From Candidatus Moranbacteria bacterium UBA1302 (GTDB taxonomy: Bacteria > Patescibacteriota > Minisyncoccia > Moranbacterales > UBA1568), in NCBI GenBank assembly GCA_002307715.1, contig DBUA01000021.1, positions 1-12,875 of the forward strand: 12,875 bases of DNA. The letters are read 5' to 3'. How positions within the stretch are numbered: the stretch's first letter is position 1; each line of letters starts with the position of its first letter. The notes under the pieces are model-generated. The model saw nothing but the letters and a program-made list of their open reading frames with translations, did not search any database and had not been told where the DNA came from. Positions 1-7,391 of the stretch are shown here, piece by piece. A program made the translations under genes and the position numbers.

Positions 1-1377
1 ATATTTCGGACCACTCTTGAAACCGGGAATAGTGAAAGATGAAGCATCTATGTTGTATGCATCTCCGGATTGATCAGCAATAACTCCTGCTTCAACCGTT
101 CCAGGAACGCCGCCCGACATACCGGGAACTGTTACGCTCTCAGTGAGACGAAATATTTTCCCATCGGCCGTTTCAATCCGCGTTGTCGCAACGAGTGTTT
201 GAGGATCAGAGCTATACGTATTGGAAATAGTGACGCTTCCACGGGATTTCTGAGCAGTTCCATCGCTTTTTCCTGAAGTAGTGGCTGAAAATGAAACTGA
301 CACCTCTTTTTCGATCATGCGAACAGCTATATCGGAATCATCCGATACCGATGAGGCCGACTTACCGTTGAACTGAAAATCAGCTGTCCGAGTTGTCGAG
401 TGTGGAACAATGGTCACTTCAGCCTTCGGCATAAGAAGGAATACCGCGACTCCACCGAGCGACAAGATCGATATCGTACCGAGCACAAAAAAGACCAATC
501 GGACTTTCTTACCGATAGAAGGCGAAACAACTGAAGATTTTTTCGATTTCTGTACATGTTTTTGCTTCTTCTCCATACGATGATAGCCTGCAGTACCGGC
601 AGAAGCTATCAGTATAGGAGCATCCGCATCATTATTGACGGGAAACGATGAGACAGACTCGGATCTTTCGTTATCAGCCTGCCCGAGAAAAAAACTTTTA
701 ATACGTTCATTCTGTTCAGGCGCGGCCTGGAATGAAGCTGTCCCTCTCTCTTGAACGGCTGGTGGCGAAATACTTCTGTCGGATATCGGTTTCATTGCGG
801 CAGGTCTCATAGGAGAAATATCCGTCTTCCTATGAAGCCCATCTGTCATATCCTTTTCGTAACGCCTTGAATTCAGGCTCGGAGGACGTTCCGGAGAAGC
901 ATTTCGAACTCGAAGTTTCAGAGAGGACGCTGATTCGGCTTTGATATCAGAAACACGCGAAGCCGGAACATGCTGCGAATAAAAATCATCCGATCCAATA
1001 GTAGCCGCTTGCGGCATAACGTACTGATTTTCTTCGTCCTCAACTTCGACGGCAGCATCATTCGAAACGCTTTCTTTTGATGACATCGCGATTATTTCGA
1101 CATGCGATTGATTCCGTGAAAAATCATCGGAATAATTTTCCGATTCCATGCCAGCCTTGCGCGCCAGCATGCGACCCATCTCATCTTGCGTGACAATAAC
1201 CACTTTTTTGCCGATCTTTTTTGCTTCACGCTGAAACAAGCGAAGGTTCACAATGCTCTGAAGTACAAGTGCATGCTTTGGAAAGACGAAATAATTCTCT
1301 TCCGATGCAGAAGAGCGCAAACGACCAATGACCGAAATAATCTCTTCGTCTGATTCTATATAGAACGTTTGAGGCAT
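1..1377 (-). CDS. Large single-pass membrane protein with N-terminal alpha/beta domain and extracytoplasmic beta-rich domain (baseplate-J-like CPR family), C-terminus cut by window edge
   Basis: An open frame runs from an ATG at 1377 to the window edge, giving 459 residues without a stop, so the C-terminus lies outside. Residues 1-79 look like a small alpha/beta domain: two strand/helix units end in strands such as FVFPKHALVLQ and KKVVIVTQDEMGR. Residues 80-285 are rich in Ser, Pro and charged residues and look disordered. A basic stretch then precedes one strong transmembrane helix at about 292-316 (VRLVFFVLGTISILSLGG onward). After it comes a beta-rich, Thr/Val/Ser-rich part (MPKAEVTIVPHSTTRTADF, later FRLTESVTVPG and FTIPGFKSGPK). 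From memory, proteins of this shape recur in Patescibacteria and are often labelled baseplate J/gp47-like, but no function is known to me. It starts 18 bases after the FtsA/PilM-like gene and is probably co-transcribed with it. I see no Shine-Dalgarno site. The reading frame is sure; the family label is from memory and the role is unknown. Confidence 0.8.
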   Translation of the reverse strand, partial: MPQTFYIESDEEIISVIGRLRSSASEENYFVFPKHALVLQSIVNLRLFQREAKKIGKKVVIVTQDEMGRMLARKAGMESENYSDDFSRNQSHVEIIAMSSKESVSNDAAVEVEDEENQYVMPQAATIGSDDFYSQHVPASRVSDIKAESASSLKLRVRNASPERPPSLNSRRYEKDMTDGLHRKTDISPMRPAAMKPISDRSISPPAVQERGTASFQAAPEQNERIKSFFLGQADNERSESVSSFPVNNDADAPILIASAGTAGYHRMEKKQKHVQKSKKSSVVSPSIGKKVRLVFFVLGTISILSLGGVAVFLLMPKAEVTIVPHSTTRTADFQFNGKSASSVSDDSDIAVRMIEKEVSVSFSATTSGKSDGTAQKSRGSVTISNTYSSDPQTLVATTRIETADGKIFRLTESVTVPGMSGGVPGTVEAGVIADQSGDAYNIDASSFTIPGFKSGPKY

Positions 1378-1395
1378 AAGGGCGTGGAATTCCGG

Positions 1396-2667
1396 TTATG
1401 TTCGATCTTCGATTGACTCCATGCTTCTTCGTAAAATACTCGAGAGCATCTTCTCTTCTTCAAGCTGATTGATAAGCGCCAAATTCGCCAAGCCAATCGG
1501 TGTAATATCCTGAGGATTATTGAGTTCGCCCGTAGTATCACTGACTCTCACGACATCTCGAGGCTGTAAAAAACCTACCTGCGGAGACTTGGAAAAAGGC
1601 AAACTCTGCACCCATTCCGGAGTCATGAGTGCCTGTTTGATACCCGGAAGCGCTGAGCCGCCGCCGCATAGGAATATACGCGAAGGCAGAAGGTCGGACT
1701 CGGCGAATTCAAGAAGCGATAATTCGACACCGCCAAGCCAGACACGGCAATCATCAGCAAACAATTCAGCTATGCGGTCATTATCGTCGCTTCGAAGCTG
1801 TCCGGTAGCGTAATCGATCTTCATACGCTCAGCGACTTCGAATGAAACGTTGAATTCCTGCGCTAAACGCTTCGTAAATGCCCGACCGCCCAAAGCGAAC
1901 ATTTTTGTCCCTTCCAAACCGCCATTACGCACAACGGCGATATCAGTCGTGCCACCACCGATATCGATAAAAATCGCGCTGAAATCAAGCATGTCATCGA
2001 CTTCAATCGAACGAGCGACAGCATATGGTTCAGCAGCTATGGAAAGCAGATCAAGATCAAGCTCATCAGCGATTGTCTGAAGCGCTCCAAGATGAATCAT
2101 CGGAGCATACGCATTGAAGACACTCATGGAAACATCACGCCCTTGAAAATTAACAGGGTTCGCTATGTGATAACCATCGATACGGACGTCGACGATAGCA
2201 GCATTGATAAGCTTTACGTCGATATCGTCTTGCCCGGTCTCCCAGGCAAGTTGCCGCTTGATACGTTCAAACGCCTTTTCCTGAACCTTCTGAATGATCA
2301 TCTTAAGCTCTGGGATACCGATACGTATCTCAGAATCAACGCGCTCATAATGTACCGTAGTTGTCGTTCCCTTAACCAATTCACCAGCGATGCCGATAAT
2401 GCTCTTTTCAACGTATTTCACCCCAGCTTTCCGCTTCGCTTCTTCTATAGCTTCACGGGCAGATTTTATGACACCGCTGATATCAGAAACAGCGCCGCTT
2501 TGCATATTTCCCGTACGTTGAGCAACACGCCCAACACCAACCACGACAACTTGTTTCTCTTCAGTTTCAACACGGAAAATAAGCGCTTTCACGACTTCCG
2601 TACCGATATCAAGAGCAAGAAGCAGATCTGATTTCTTCTTAAGCGATAAGCGCGAAAACAATCCCAT
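1396..2667 (-). CDS. FtsA/PilM-like actin-fold ATPase
   Basis: This 423-residue protein has the actin/Hsp70-fold ATPase motifs in order: phosphate-1 LLLALDIGTEVVKALIF (16-31), an inserted SHS2-type region at about 60-190 as in FtsA and PilM, phosphate-2 IFIDIGGGTTDIAVV (232-246), and the adenosine motif FLCGGGSALPG (332-342). FtsA tethers FtsZ rings to the membrane; PilM binds the cytoplasmic tail of PilN in type IV pilus machines. The sequence does not decide between them. No ftsZ, pilN or pilB lies in the window. The C-terminal tail (MLSSILRRSMESI, 407-419) could form the amphipathic membrane-binding helix of FtsA, but is not a clear match. Length agrees with FtsA (about 400-420) and is longer than typical PilM (about 350). 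The gene has its own extended -10 promoter 33 bases upstream and no visible Shine-Dalgarno site. The family is sure at superfamily level; the exact orthologue is open. Confidence 0.88.
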   Translation of the reverse strand: MGLFSRLSLKKKSDLLLALDIGTEVVKALIFRVETEEKQVVVVGVGRVAQRTGNMQSGAVSDISGVIKSAREAIEEAKRKAGVKYVEKSIIGIAGELVKGTTTTVHYERVDSEIRIGIPELKMIIQKVQEKAFERIKRQLAWETGQDDIDVKLINAAIVDVRIDGYHIANPVNFQGRDVSMSVFNAYAPMIHLGALQTIADELDLDLLSIAAEPYAVARSIEVDDMLDFSAIFIDIGGGTTDIAVVRNGGLEGTKMFALGGRAFTKRLAQEFNVSFEVAERMKIDYATGQLRSDDNDRIAELFADDCRVWLGGVELSLLEFAESDLLPSRIFLCGGGSALPGIKQALMTPEWVQSLPFSKSPQVGFLQPRDVVRVSDTTGELNNPQDITPIGLANLALINQLEEEKMLSSILRRSMESIEDRT

Positions 2668-2699
2668 AGGTAAAAGATTCGTTCTGTGTTTGCTTCTAT

Positions 2700-2728
2700 A
2701 TTATATCATCCTTTTGCACATATCGAAA
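2700..2728 (-). promoter_or_regulatory. Extended -10 promoter of the FtsA/PilM-like gene
   Basis: On the minus strand TGATATAAT (2708-2700) is a perfect extended -10 element (TGn followed by TATAAT). A weak -35 (TTTCGA, 2728-2723) sits 17 bases upstream. It lies in the 63-base gap between the PfkB-family gene and the FtsA/PilM-like gene. Transcription would start roughly 25 bases before the start codon. It suggests that the actin-like ATPase and the membrane protein after it can be expressed apart from the upstream glycolytic genes. Confidence 0.6.
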
Positions 2729-2730
2729 CT

Positions 2731-3759
2731 TCACCTCATTCTGGAAGGAATGATGTCCTTGATAAGCTGATTCATCGTTTTCATATCAAGAAGACCTTCA
2801 ATAGCTCCATAAAAACCGACAACACTTCCACTTTGCGCTATACCGCATCGAAGTGCCTTATCAATCGATGCCCCATCCAAGAGAGCATTGAAAAATCCGG
2901 ACCCGAAAGCGTCTCCACACCCAGTACTATCGACGACACCCGTACGCGTACGTATCGGACAGTGCCACATCTGTATGCCATCATAACTCCACGCCCCACG
3001 CTTACCATCAGTCATACCGATGACATCAGCACCGATTTCATGCAGTGTTTCAAGCAGAAATGCCTCATCATCAAGCTCATCAGCTGATAACGGATTTTCA
3101 GAATCCATAATAAGCTCAATCGCTTCATCCTTATTGAGAAAAAGCACATCTGCCTGACGGATAGCCTGAAGTACCAGCCGCGGATCTTCTTTGATATTAT
3201 GCTGTCCAGGATTGAAAGCGAACTTAAGATGATGGCGTTTCCTCATTTCAAGCAACTTTCTGAGATTCCCCTTCCAATCGCCATTGAGCGCACTCACAAA
3301 GAGCCACTCGGTATCAAGAAGCTTCTCTTCGATGATCTCAAGCTTCTCATTGGCATCGCGATTATGGAAGATGATGCGTTCGCCATTCTGTTCGATGACT
3401 ACGATAGCTGAAAGGTCGGTCTTTACGGTCGCATCGGAAAAAAGCACCTTCGTCGACACACCGTTCTCTTTAAGACGATCAAGCGCCCAACGTCCCATCT
3501 CATCAGTGCCGACTTTGCTATAACAAGCGACATGCCTCCCTAAGCGTCCCAACCCAGAAGCGATATTCGCGGCTACACCCCCTACCGATTCATATCGATT
3601 ATTCGCCAAAAATTTTCCTCCCATCTCGAACGCTATCTTTTCTTTTGAAGTGATATCTTCCGGCGTTTCGATAATGACACCTTCATCAGTCGGAAAGAAG
3701 ACATCTTTCGATGTCGATCCTACACAGATAACCTCATATCGCCGCTTACCAAACAGCAT
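2731..3759 (-). CDS. PfkB (ribokinase) family carbohydrate kinase
   Basis: A 342-residue sugar kinase of the ribokinase/PfkB family, which transfers the gamma-phosphate of ATP to a sugar or nucleoside hydroxyl. Visible motifs are the N-terminal strand YEVICVGSTSKDVFF (8-22), the di-glycine substrate motif VGGVAANIASGLGRLG (59-74), FNPGQHNI (182-189), and signature 2 DSTGCGDAFGSGFF (277-290), whose D283 should be the catalytic base and whose glycines form the anion hole. The residues do not fix the substrate: ribokinase, fructokinase, 6-phosphofructokinase and nucleoside kinases all share these motifs. The gene follows eno after 46 bases, next to pgk. A role in feeding glycolysis is therefore plausible, and Patescibacteria often lack the classical phosphofructokinase, but this is inference. 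The stop is TGA. A purine-rich A/G run precedes the ATG, with no clear Shine-Dalgarno site. Confidence 0.9.
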   Translation of the reverse strand: MLFGKRRYEVICVGSTSKDVFFPTDEGVIIETPEDITSKEKIAFEMGGKFLANNRYESVGGVAANIASGLGRLGRHVACYSKVGTDEMGRWALDRLKENGVSTKVLFSDATVKTDLSAIVVIEQNGERIIFHNRDANEKLEIIEEKLLDTEWLFVSALNGDWKGNLRKLLEMRKRHHLKFAFNPGQHNIKEDPRLVLQAIRQADVLFLNKDEAIELIMDSENPLSADELDDEAFLLETLHEIGADVIGMTDGKRGAWSYDGIQMWHCPIRTRTGVVDSTGCGDAFGSGFFNALLDGASIDKALRCGIAQSGSVVGFYGAIEGLLDMKTMNQLIKDIIPSRMR

Positions 3760-3805
3760 ACTTTTTCTTTTTTGGTTGCTTATGTATCCACTCTGCTCTT
3801 CTCGC

Positions 3806-5092
3806 TCAAGCCTTTACGCTCTTATCGAAAATCTCCCCAAGACGATTATACTTCGCAATGCGCTCGCCGCGGGAGAGCGATCCGGTCTTGATAAACTCAG
3901 CGCCTGTTCCGACTGCAAAATCAGCGATAAAATCATCAACGGTCTCGCCAGAACGATGTGAAATGATACGAGCCATACCCTGCTCTTCAGCAAGCCGCAT
4001 GCACTCGAGAGTCTCTGAGACCGTACCGATTTGATTCAGCTTTATAAGTACAGCATTACAAGAACGTTCAGCTATCGCTTTCTTGAGACGTTCAACGTTC
4101 GTTACGATAAGATCATCACCGATAAGCATAATCGGACGTTTCCATGCGGTTTCTTCTTTTTCAAGACGCTCACGCATCTGTGACCAACCGCCCCAATCGT
4201 CTTCATTCAATCCGTCTTCTATCGAAATAACTGCATGTTTTGCCATCCATTCGCGATACAAACTCACAAGACTTTCCTTAGACAAGCTCGTATTTTCCGG
4301 TTTCAGCATGTAGCGGTCTTCTTGACTGTCGTAAAATGAATTTGCTGCGACATCAAGACCGATAAACACTTGTTCGCCCATCACATAACCCGCTTCTGTG
4401 GCGGCACGAGCGATAAAATCGAGCGCCTGTGCATGACTTTCGAGATGCGGTGCGAAACCTCCCTCATCACCCACGCCAACTGAAAAACCATCTTTCTCTA
4501 AGAGTTTCTTCAACGTATGAAAAATCTCACTACCAGCACGCAGCTGTTCAGCATATCCTTCAATACCATATGGAACTAATTTGAACTCCTGTACCGACAA
4601 GCCGGAATCGCTATGTTTGCCGCCATTCAAAATATTGAACATCGGAATCGGAAATGAAGACGTGTTCTTTTTATCGCCATACAAAACCGCGATATGCTCA
4701 TGCAACGGTTTCTTCTCAGAAATCGCAGCGGCACGACATGCAGCCATGGAAACGCCGAGTATGGCATTCGCACCTAAATTCCCCTTATTGTTCGTTCCGT
4801 CAAGCGCAATCATCGCTTCATCAAGCGCACGTTGATCCGAAGCATCCATACCGATAACTTCTCGCGCCAGTTCATCATTCACATGCTCCACCGCTTTCCT
4901 AACACCCAAGCCCCCATAACGAGACATATCGCCATCACGCAGTTCAATAGCTTCGAAAGCACCCGTCGAAGCACCCGAAGGAACACCAGCGCGAGCTACC
5001 GTCCCATCTTCAAGCGTTACAGCCGCCTCAACTGTCGGATTACCACGTGAATCAAGAATTTCTCTGCCTTTTATTCCGATTATCTTTGTCAT
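3806..5092 (-). CDS. eno: Enolase (phosphopyruvate hydratase)
   Basis: Converts 2-phosphoglycerate to phosphoenolpyruvate in the cytoplasm, using Mg2+. At 428 residues it has full family length and all main motifs: GREILDSRGNPTVEA (9-23), the mobile loop GVPSGASTGAFEA (36-48), the substrate loop NILNGGKHSDSG (153-164), QEF with E169, GVGDEGGFAPH (206-216) with the general acid E210, the metal ligands D247 (GLDVAANSFYD), E292 (SIEDGL) and an aspartate of GDDL (325-328), the general base K351 (LIKLNQIGTVSET), H379 in ISHRSGET, and K402 in IKTGSLSRGERIAKYN. No catalytic residue is missing, so it should be active. It follows pgk after 50 bases; a possible -10 element (TATACT) lies in that gap. 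The stop codon is TGA, which speaks against a recoded TGA in this genome. Confidence 0.98.
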   Translation of the reverse strand: MTKIIGIKGREILDSRGNPTVEAAVTLEDGTVARAGVPSGASTGAFEAIELRDGDMSRYGGLGVRKAVEHVNDELAREVIGMDASDQRALDEAMIALDGTNNKGNLGANAILGVSMAACRAAAISEKKPLHEHIAVLYGDKKNTSSFPIPMFNILNGGKHSDSGLSVQEFKLVPYGIEGYAEQLRAGSEIFHTLKKLLEKDGFSVGVGDEGGFAPHLESHAQALDFIARAATEAGYVMGEQVFIGLDVAANSFYDSQEDRYMLKPENTSLSKESLVSLYREWMAKHAVISIEDGLNEDDWGGWSQMRERLEKEETAWKRPIMLIGDDLIVTNVERLKKAIAERSCNAVLIKLNQIGTVSETLECMRLAEEQGMARIISHRSGETVDDFIADFAVGTGAEFIKTGSLSRGERIAKYNRLGEIFDKSVKA

Positions 5093-5126
5093 ACTCTATG
5101 ATATCTCATGATTAACATCTCTTTCC

Positions 5127-5139
5127 TATACTCAGTATA
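5127..5139. promoter_or_regulatory. Candidate eno promoter -10 within the palindrome TATACTCAGTATA
   Basis: The pgk-eno gap holds a 13-base palindrome, TATACT-C-AGTATA. Read on the minus strand, its upstream half gives TATACT (5139-5134), a 5/6 match to a -10 element about 40 bases before the eno ATG. A -35 is poor (TCGAAG, 5162-5157, 17-base spacing, inside the end of pgk). The same 6-base arms recur around the divergent promoters at 11616-11632. It could be a weak internal promoter, an operator, or chance. Confidence 0.3.
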
Positions 5140-5142
5140 CTC

Positions 5143-6195
5143 CTATATCTTGATCGCTTCGAGTCCAGGCAGTGATGCACCGCTCATATATTCAAGCATC
5201 GCTCCACCGCCCGACGAAACGAAACCGATACGCTGCAGAAGCCCTTCACGTTCAACGATAGCAAGCGATTCTCCGCCGCCGATAACGACAAAAGCTTGGC
5301 TCTCAAGCATCGCATGAAGAACGGCCTCCGTACCGATATCATATGGTTTTTCCTCAAACTTTCCCATCGGGCCATTCCAAATAATCGTTTTCGCTATCTT
5401 GATAATACTGATAAAAAAAGCCACCGTATCCGGTCCGATATCGAAACGCTGCCCTGAAGATTCGAAATCACGTGGCAAAAGCACTTTATCCGAAAAAACA
5501 ATCCCCTGATCAATAGCTTCATTTGCAATCCTCCCTCCCACCAAAACACAATCGTAACTTTTTTCCAAAGCCCGAATAAGCGGCAATTTCGTTTCTATCT
5601 TCGCGCCGCCAATTACCGCAATTGCCGGCCGATCCGGTGCAAATCGCACCGCATCAAGCTTTGCCACTTCCTCAAGAGTTCTCAATCCAGCATATCCAGG
5701 TATAATCGATGGAACACCAACGATAGATGCGTGCGCTCGATGGCTTGCGCTGAATGCCTCATTCACGTAAATATCGAATGGGTCGGCCAAAGCCGCAGCA
5801 AAAGCAGGATCATTTGATTCCTCACCTTCAAAAAAACGAACATTCTCAAGAAGAACGACTGTTCCTGGCTCAAAAGCATCTAGCGCGGCTTTGACAGATG
5901 TTCCATAACATTCGCTGATAAACACCACTTTGCGGCCAATCGCTCGCTCAACATGCTTAAGAATCCGTTCAACTGAAAAAGCCGGATCGCGCCTGCCATC
6001 AGGGCGTCCATAATGAGTCAAAAGCGCTACTTTTACTCCAGGAAACGAAAGAATCGTATCAATCGTCTCTTTCGCAACTTCCAACTTGAAATGTTCAGCG
6101 ATCTCTCCGACCGCATCAATTTCGACATTGAAATCAACACGTATCAAAACTTTTTTTTCTGAAAAATCCACACCTTTGATGCTTCTGAGTTCCAT
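5143..6195 (-). CDS. pgk: Phosphoglycerate kinase, compact form
   Basis: Transfers phosphate between 1,3-bisphosphoglycerate and ADP in glycolysis. Motifs: VLIRVDFNVEID (16-27), LLTHYGRPDG (58-67), LLENVRFFEGEE (115-126), VNEAFSASHRAHAS (144-157), AVIGGAKIETKL (193-204), IIWNGPMGKFEE (271-282), VIGGGESLAIVE (304-315) and SSGGGAMLEYMSG (327-339). The start at 6195 was chosen because the protein then opens with the family-typical MELRSIKGVDFSEKKVLIR. The open frame extends upstream to 6309, but that part overlaps mraY and looks unlike PGK. At 350 residues it is about 40 shorter than usual. Most of the loss is in the nucleotide-binding domain, between VLVGGRIANEA and KVLLPRDF, where about 25 residues normally sit. 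Two family positions carry Glu in place of Asp (NEAF for NDAF, GGGE for GGGD). It follows mraY after 47 bases, a gap holding a possible TATAAA -10 (6213-6208). Confidence 0.93.
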   Translation of the reverse strand: MELRSIKGVDFSEKKVLIRVDFNVEIDAVGEIAEHFKLEVAKETIDTILSFPGVKVALLTHYGRPDGRRDPAFSVERILKHVERAIGRKVVFISECYGTSVKAALDAFEPGTVVLLENVRFFEGEESNDPAFAAALADPFDIYVNEAFSASHRAHASIVGVPSIIPGYAGLRTLEEVAKLDAVRFAPDRPAIAVIGGAKIETKLPLIRALEKSYDCVLVGGRIANEAIDQGIVFSDKVLLPRDFESSGQRFDIGPDTVAFFISIIKIAKTIIWNGPMGKFEEKPYDIGTEAVLHAMLESQAFVVIGGGESLAIVEREGLLQRIGFVSSGGGAMLEYMSGASLPGLEAIKI

Positions 6196-6242
6196 ATGAG
6201 TGCTGTTTTTATATTTCTGATTACTTCTCGATGCTCGTCTTT

Positions 6243-7364
6243 TTATCTCCCCATGCCGATAATACCGATCATAACGCCTATCAAAGCTGTAATAGCGGTA
6301 AATATCCATGCTCGCATGACGATCTTCGGTTCAGGCCAACCCTTCGCTTCGAAATGATGGTGAAGCGGTGCCGCCAAAAAAACTTTCGTTCCGAAAAAAC
6401 GCTTACTCATTATCTGTATCGCAGCACTGCCAGATTCCAATACATAAATGAACACTATCATGAAGAGGATAAGAGCAGAATTGGTCAGCATCGCCACTAC
6501 GCCAAGCGTTGTTCCAAGCGAAACAGCTCCCGTATCACCCATAAAAAACCGAGCCGGGTAAATATTGAACCAAAGAAATGCGAGCAATGCCCCAGAGATA
6601 GCAGCACAAAACGCTGAAAGATCAAGCTTGTTCTGCATGAAAGCGATAAGCCCGAAAGAACTGAAAGCGATCAGCAATACACCACCATCGAGACCATCGA
6701 GACCATCGGTCTCATTCGATGAAATAGCAGCAAACAAAATAACCACTATGAAAAGCGGGATATACCACCAACCAATGGAAAAATCACCCACTGCCGGTAT
6801 ATGTATTTGGTCCCAGCCAAGCTTTGAATAAAACCACCATGCTCCAGCGAACGCTATGAGAAAGAGCCACCAAAATCGTATCGCAAAACGCATACCACCA
6901 CCTTTATTCGTACCGCGTCCACGAACGCTCATGTAATCATCAAACAAACCAAGAACACCGGACGTGACTAATACGAAAAGCGGTAACCACACTTGGGAGC
7001 GCCGAAGAAAATCAAGCCGAGCTACAAAATTCAAACCGACCCATTCAGCGACATACGGAAAAATATAATGCGAAGCGAAAACGAGTATGAGCACCGGAAC
7101 CCACACGAGCACGCCGCCCATAGTCGGTGTTCCAGCTTTGCGCTGATGAAGCGCGCTTACGAACTTCAACTCATGCCCACTGACATCCGTCTTCTTTATC
7201 TTGATACCGATACGATACTTATATAGAAAATGCGTCCACATTGGTGTCAAAAAGAACGCAAGCAAAAATGCGATGATACCAGTCATCAGAACCTTAAGGA
7301 TGCTTACGACAATTGGTATATCCTGTATTTGAGCCACTTGCAGAACTGTTCCGGTCGTTTCCAT
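6243..7364 (-). CDS. mraY: Phospho-N-acetylmuramoyl-pentapeptide-transferase (lipid I synthase)
   Basis: A polytopic membrane enzyme that moves phospho-MurNAc-pentapeptide from UDP to undecaprenyl phosphate, the first membrane step of peptidoglycan synthesis. Motifs, numbered from the ATG at 7364: RKAGTPTMGG (75-84), GLFDDYMSVRGRG (139-151) with the conserved Asp pair, NETDGLDGLDGG (217-228) containing the Mg-binding Asp loop, FFMGDTGAVSLG (273-284), and the PLHHHFE loop (333-339). About ten hydrophobic segments are visible. The frame opens further upstream at a TTG (7388), three bases past the carboxypeptidase stop. I prefer the ATG at 7364, preceded by a short AAGG, so 373 residues, slightly longer than many MraY proteins. 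The Asp loop is encoded by a 9-base tandem repeat and reads DGLDGLDGG where the family normally has DGLDGLA. It sits between a DD-carboxypeptidase and pgk, not in a dcw cluster. Confidence 0.96.
   Translation of the reverse strand: METTGTVLQVAQIQDIPIVVSILKVLMTGIIAFLLAFFLTPMWTHFLYKYRIGIKIKKTDVSGHELKFVSALHQRKAGTPTMGGVLVWVPVLILVFASHYIFPYVAEWVGLNFVARLDFLRRSQVWLPLFVLVTSGVLGLFDDYMSVRGRGTNKGGGMRFAIRFWWLFLIAFAGAWWFYSKLGWDQIHIPAVGDFSIGWWYIPLFIVVILFAAISSNETDGLDGLDGGVLLIAFSSFGLIAFMQNKLDLSAFCAAISGALLAFLWFNIYPARFFMGDTGAVSLGTTLGVVAMLTNSALILFMIVFIYVLESGSAAIQIMSKRFFGTKVFLAAPLHHHFEAKGWPEPKIVMRAWIFTAITALIGVMIGIIGMGR
6684..6709. repeat. Three 9-base tandem repeats inside mraY
   Basis: The unit ACCATCGAG occurs twice in a row and then as ACCATCGGT. 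On the coding strand it spells the Asp loop of MraY (TDG, LDG, LDG). The last unit produces an Asp where most MraY proteins have Ala, and a single base (GCT to GAT) would explain it. This is coding sequence, not a mobile repeat. Confidence 0.85.
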
Positions 7365-7391
7365 ACGCCTTGATGTTACGCTCTTCAATGG

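Noticed and set aside
1..1377. Phage tail or baseplate gene suggesting a prophage
   Set aside because: The baseplate-J-like label rests on the outer beta-rich part only. The protein has a membrane helix and cytoplasmic domain, and no other phage gene lies near.
2092..2631. 179-codon plus-strand open frame
   Set aside because: It lies wholly within the FtsA/PilM-like gene on the other strand, has no protein family features, and its composition follows the antisense of real codons.
6196..6309. N-terminal extension of phosphoglycerate kinase
   Set aside because: The extra 38 residues (rich in Tyr, Arg and Asp) overlap the end of mraY and do not resemble PGK, which normally begins close to the ATG at 6195.
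460..7220. Recurring words such as ACCGATATC and GATACCGAT
   Set aside because: They occur in coding frame, mostly from Asp-Ile-Gly and Gly-Ile/Tyr codon runs, without constant spacing or intergenic placement, so they are not a dispersed repeat.
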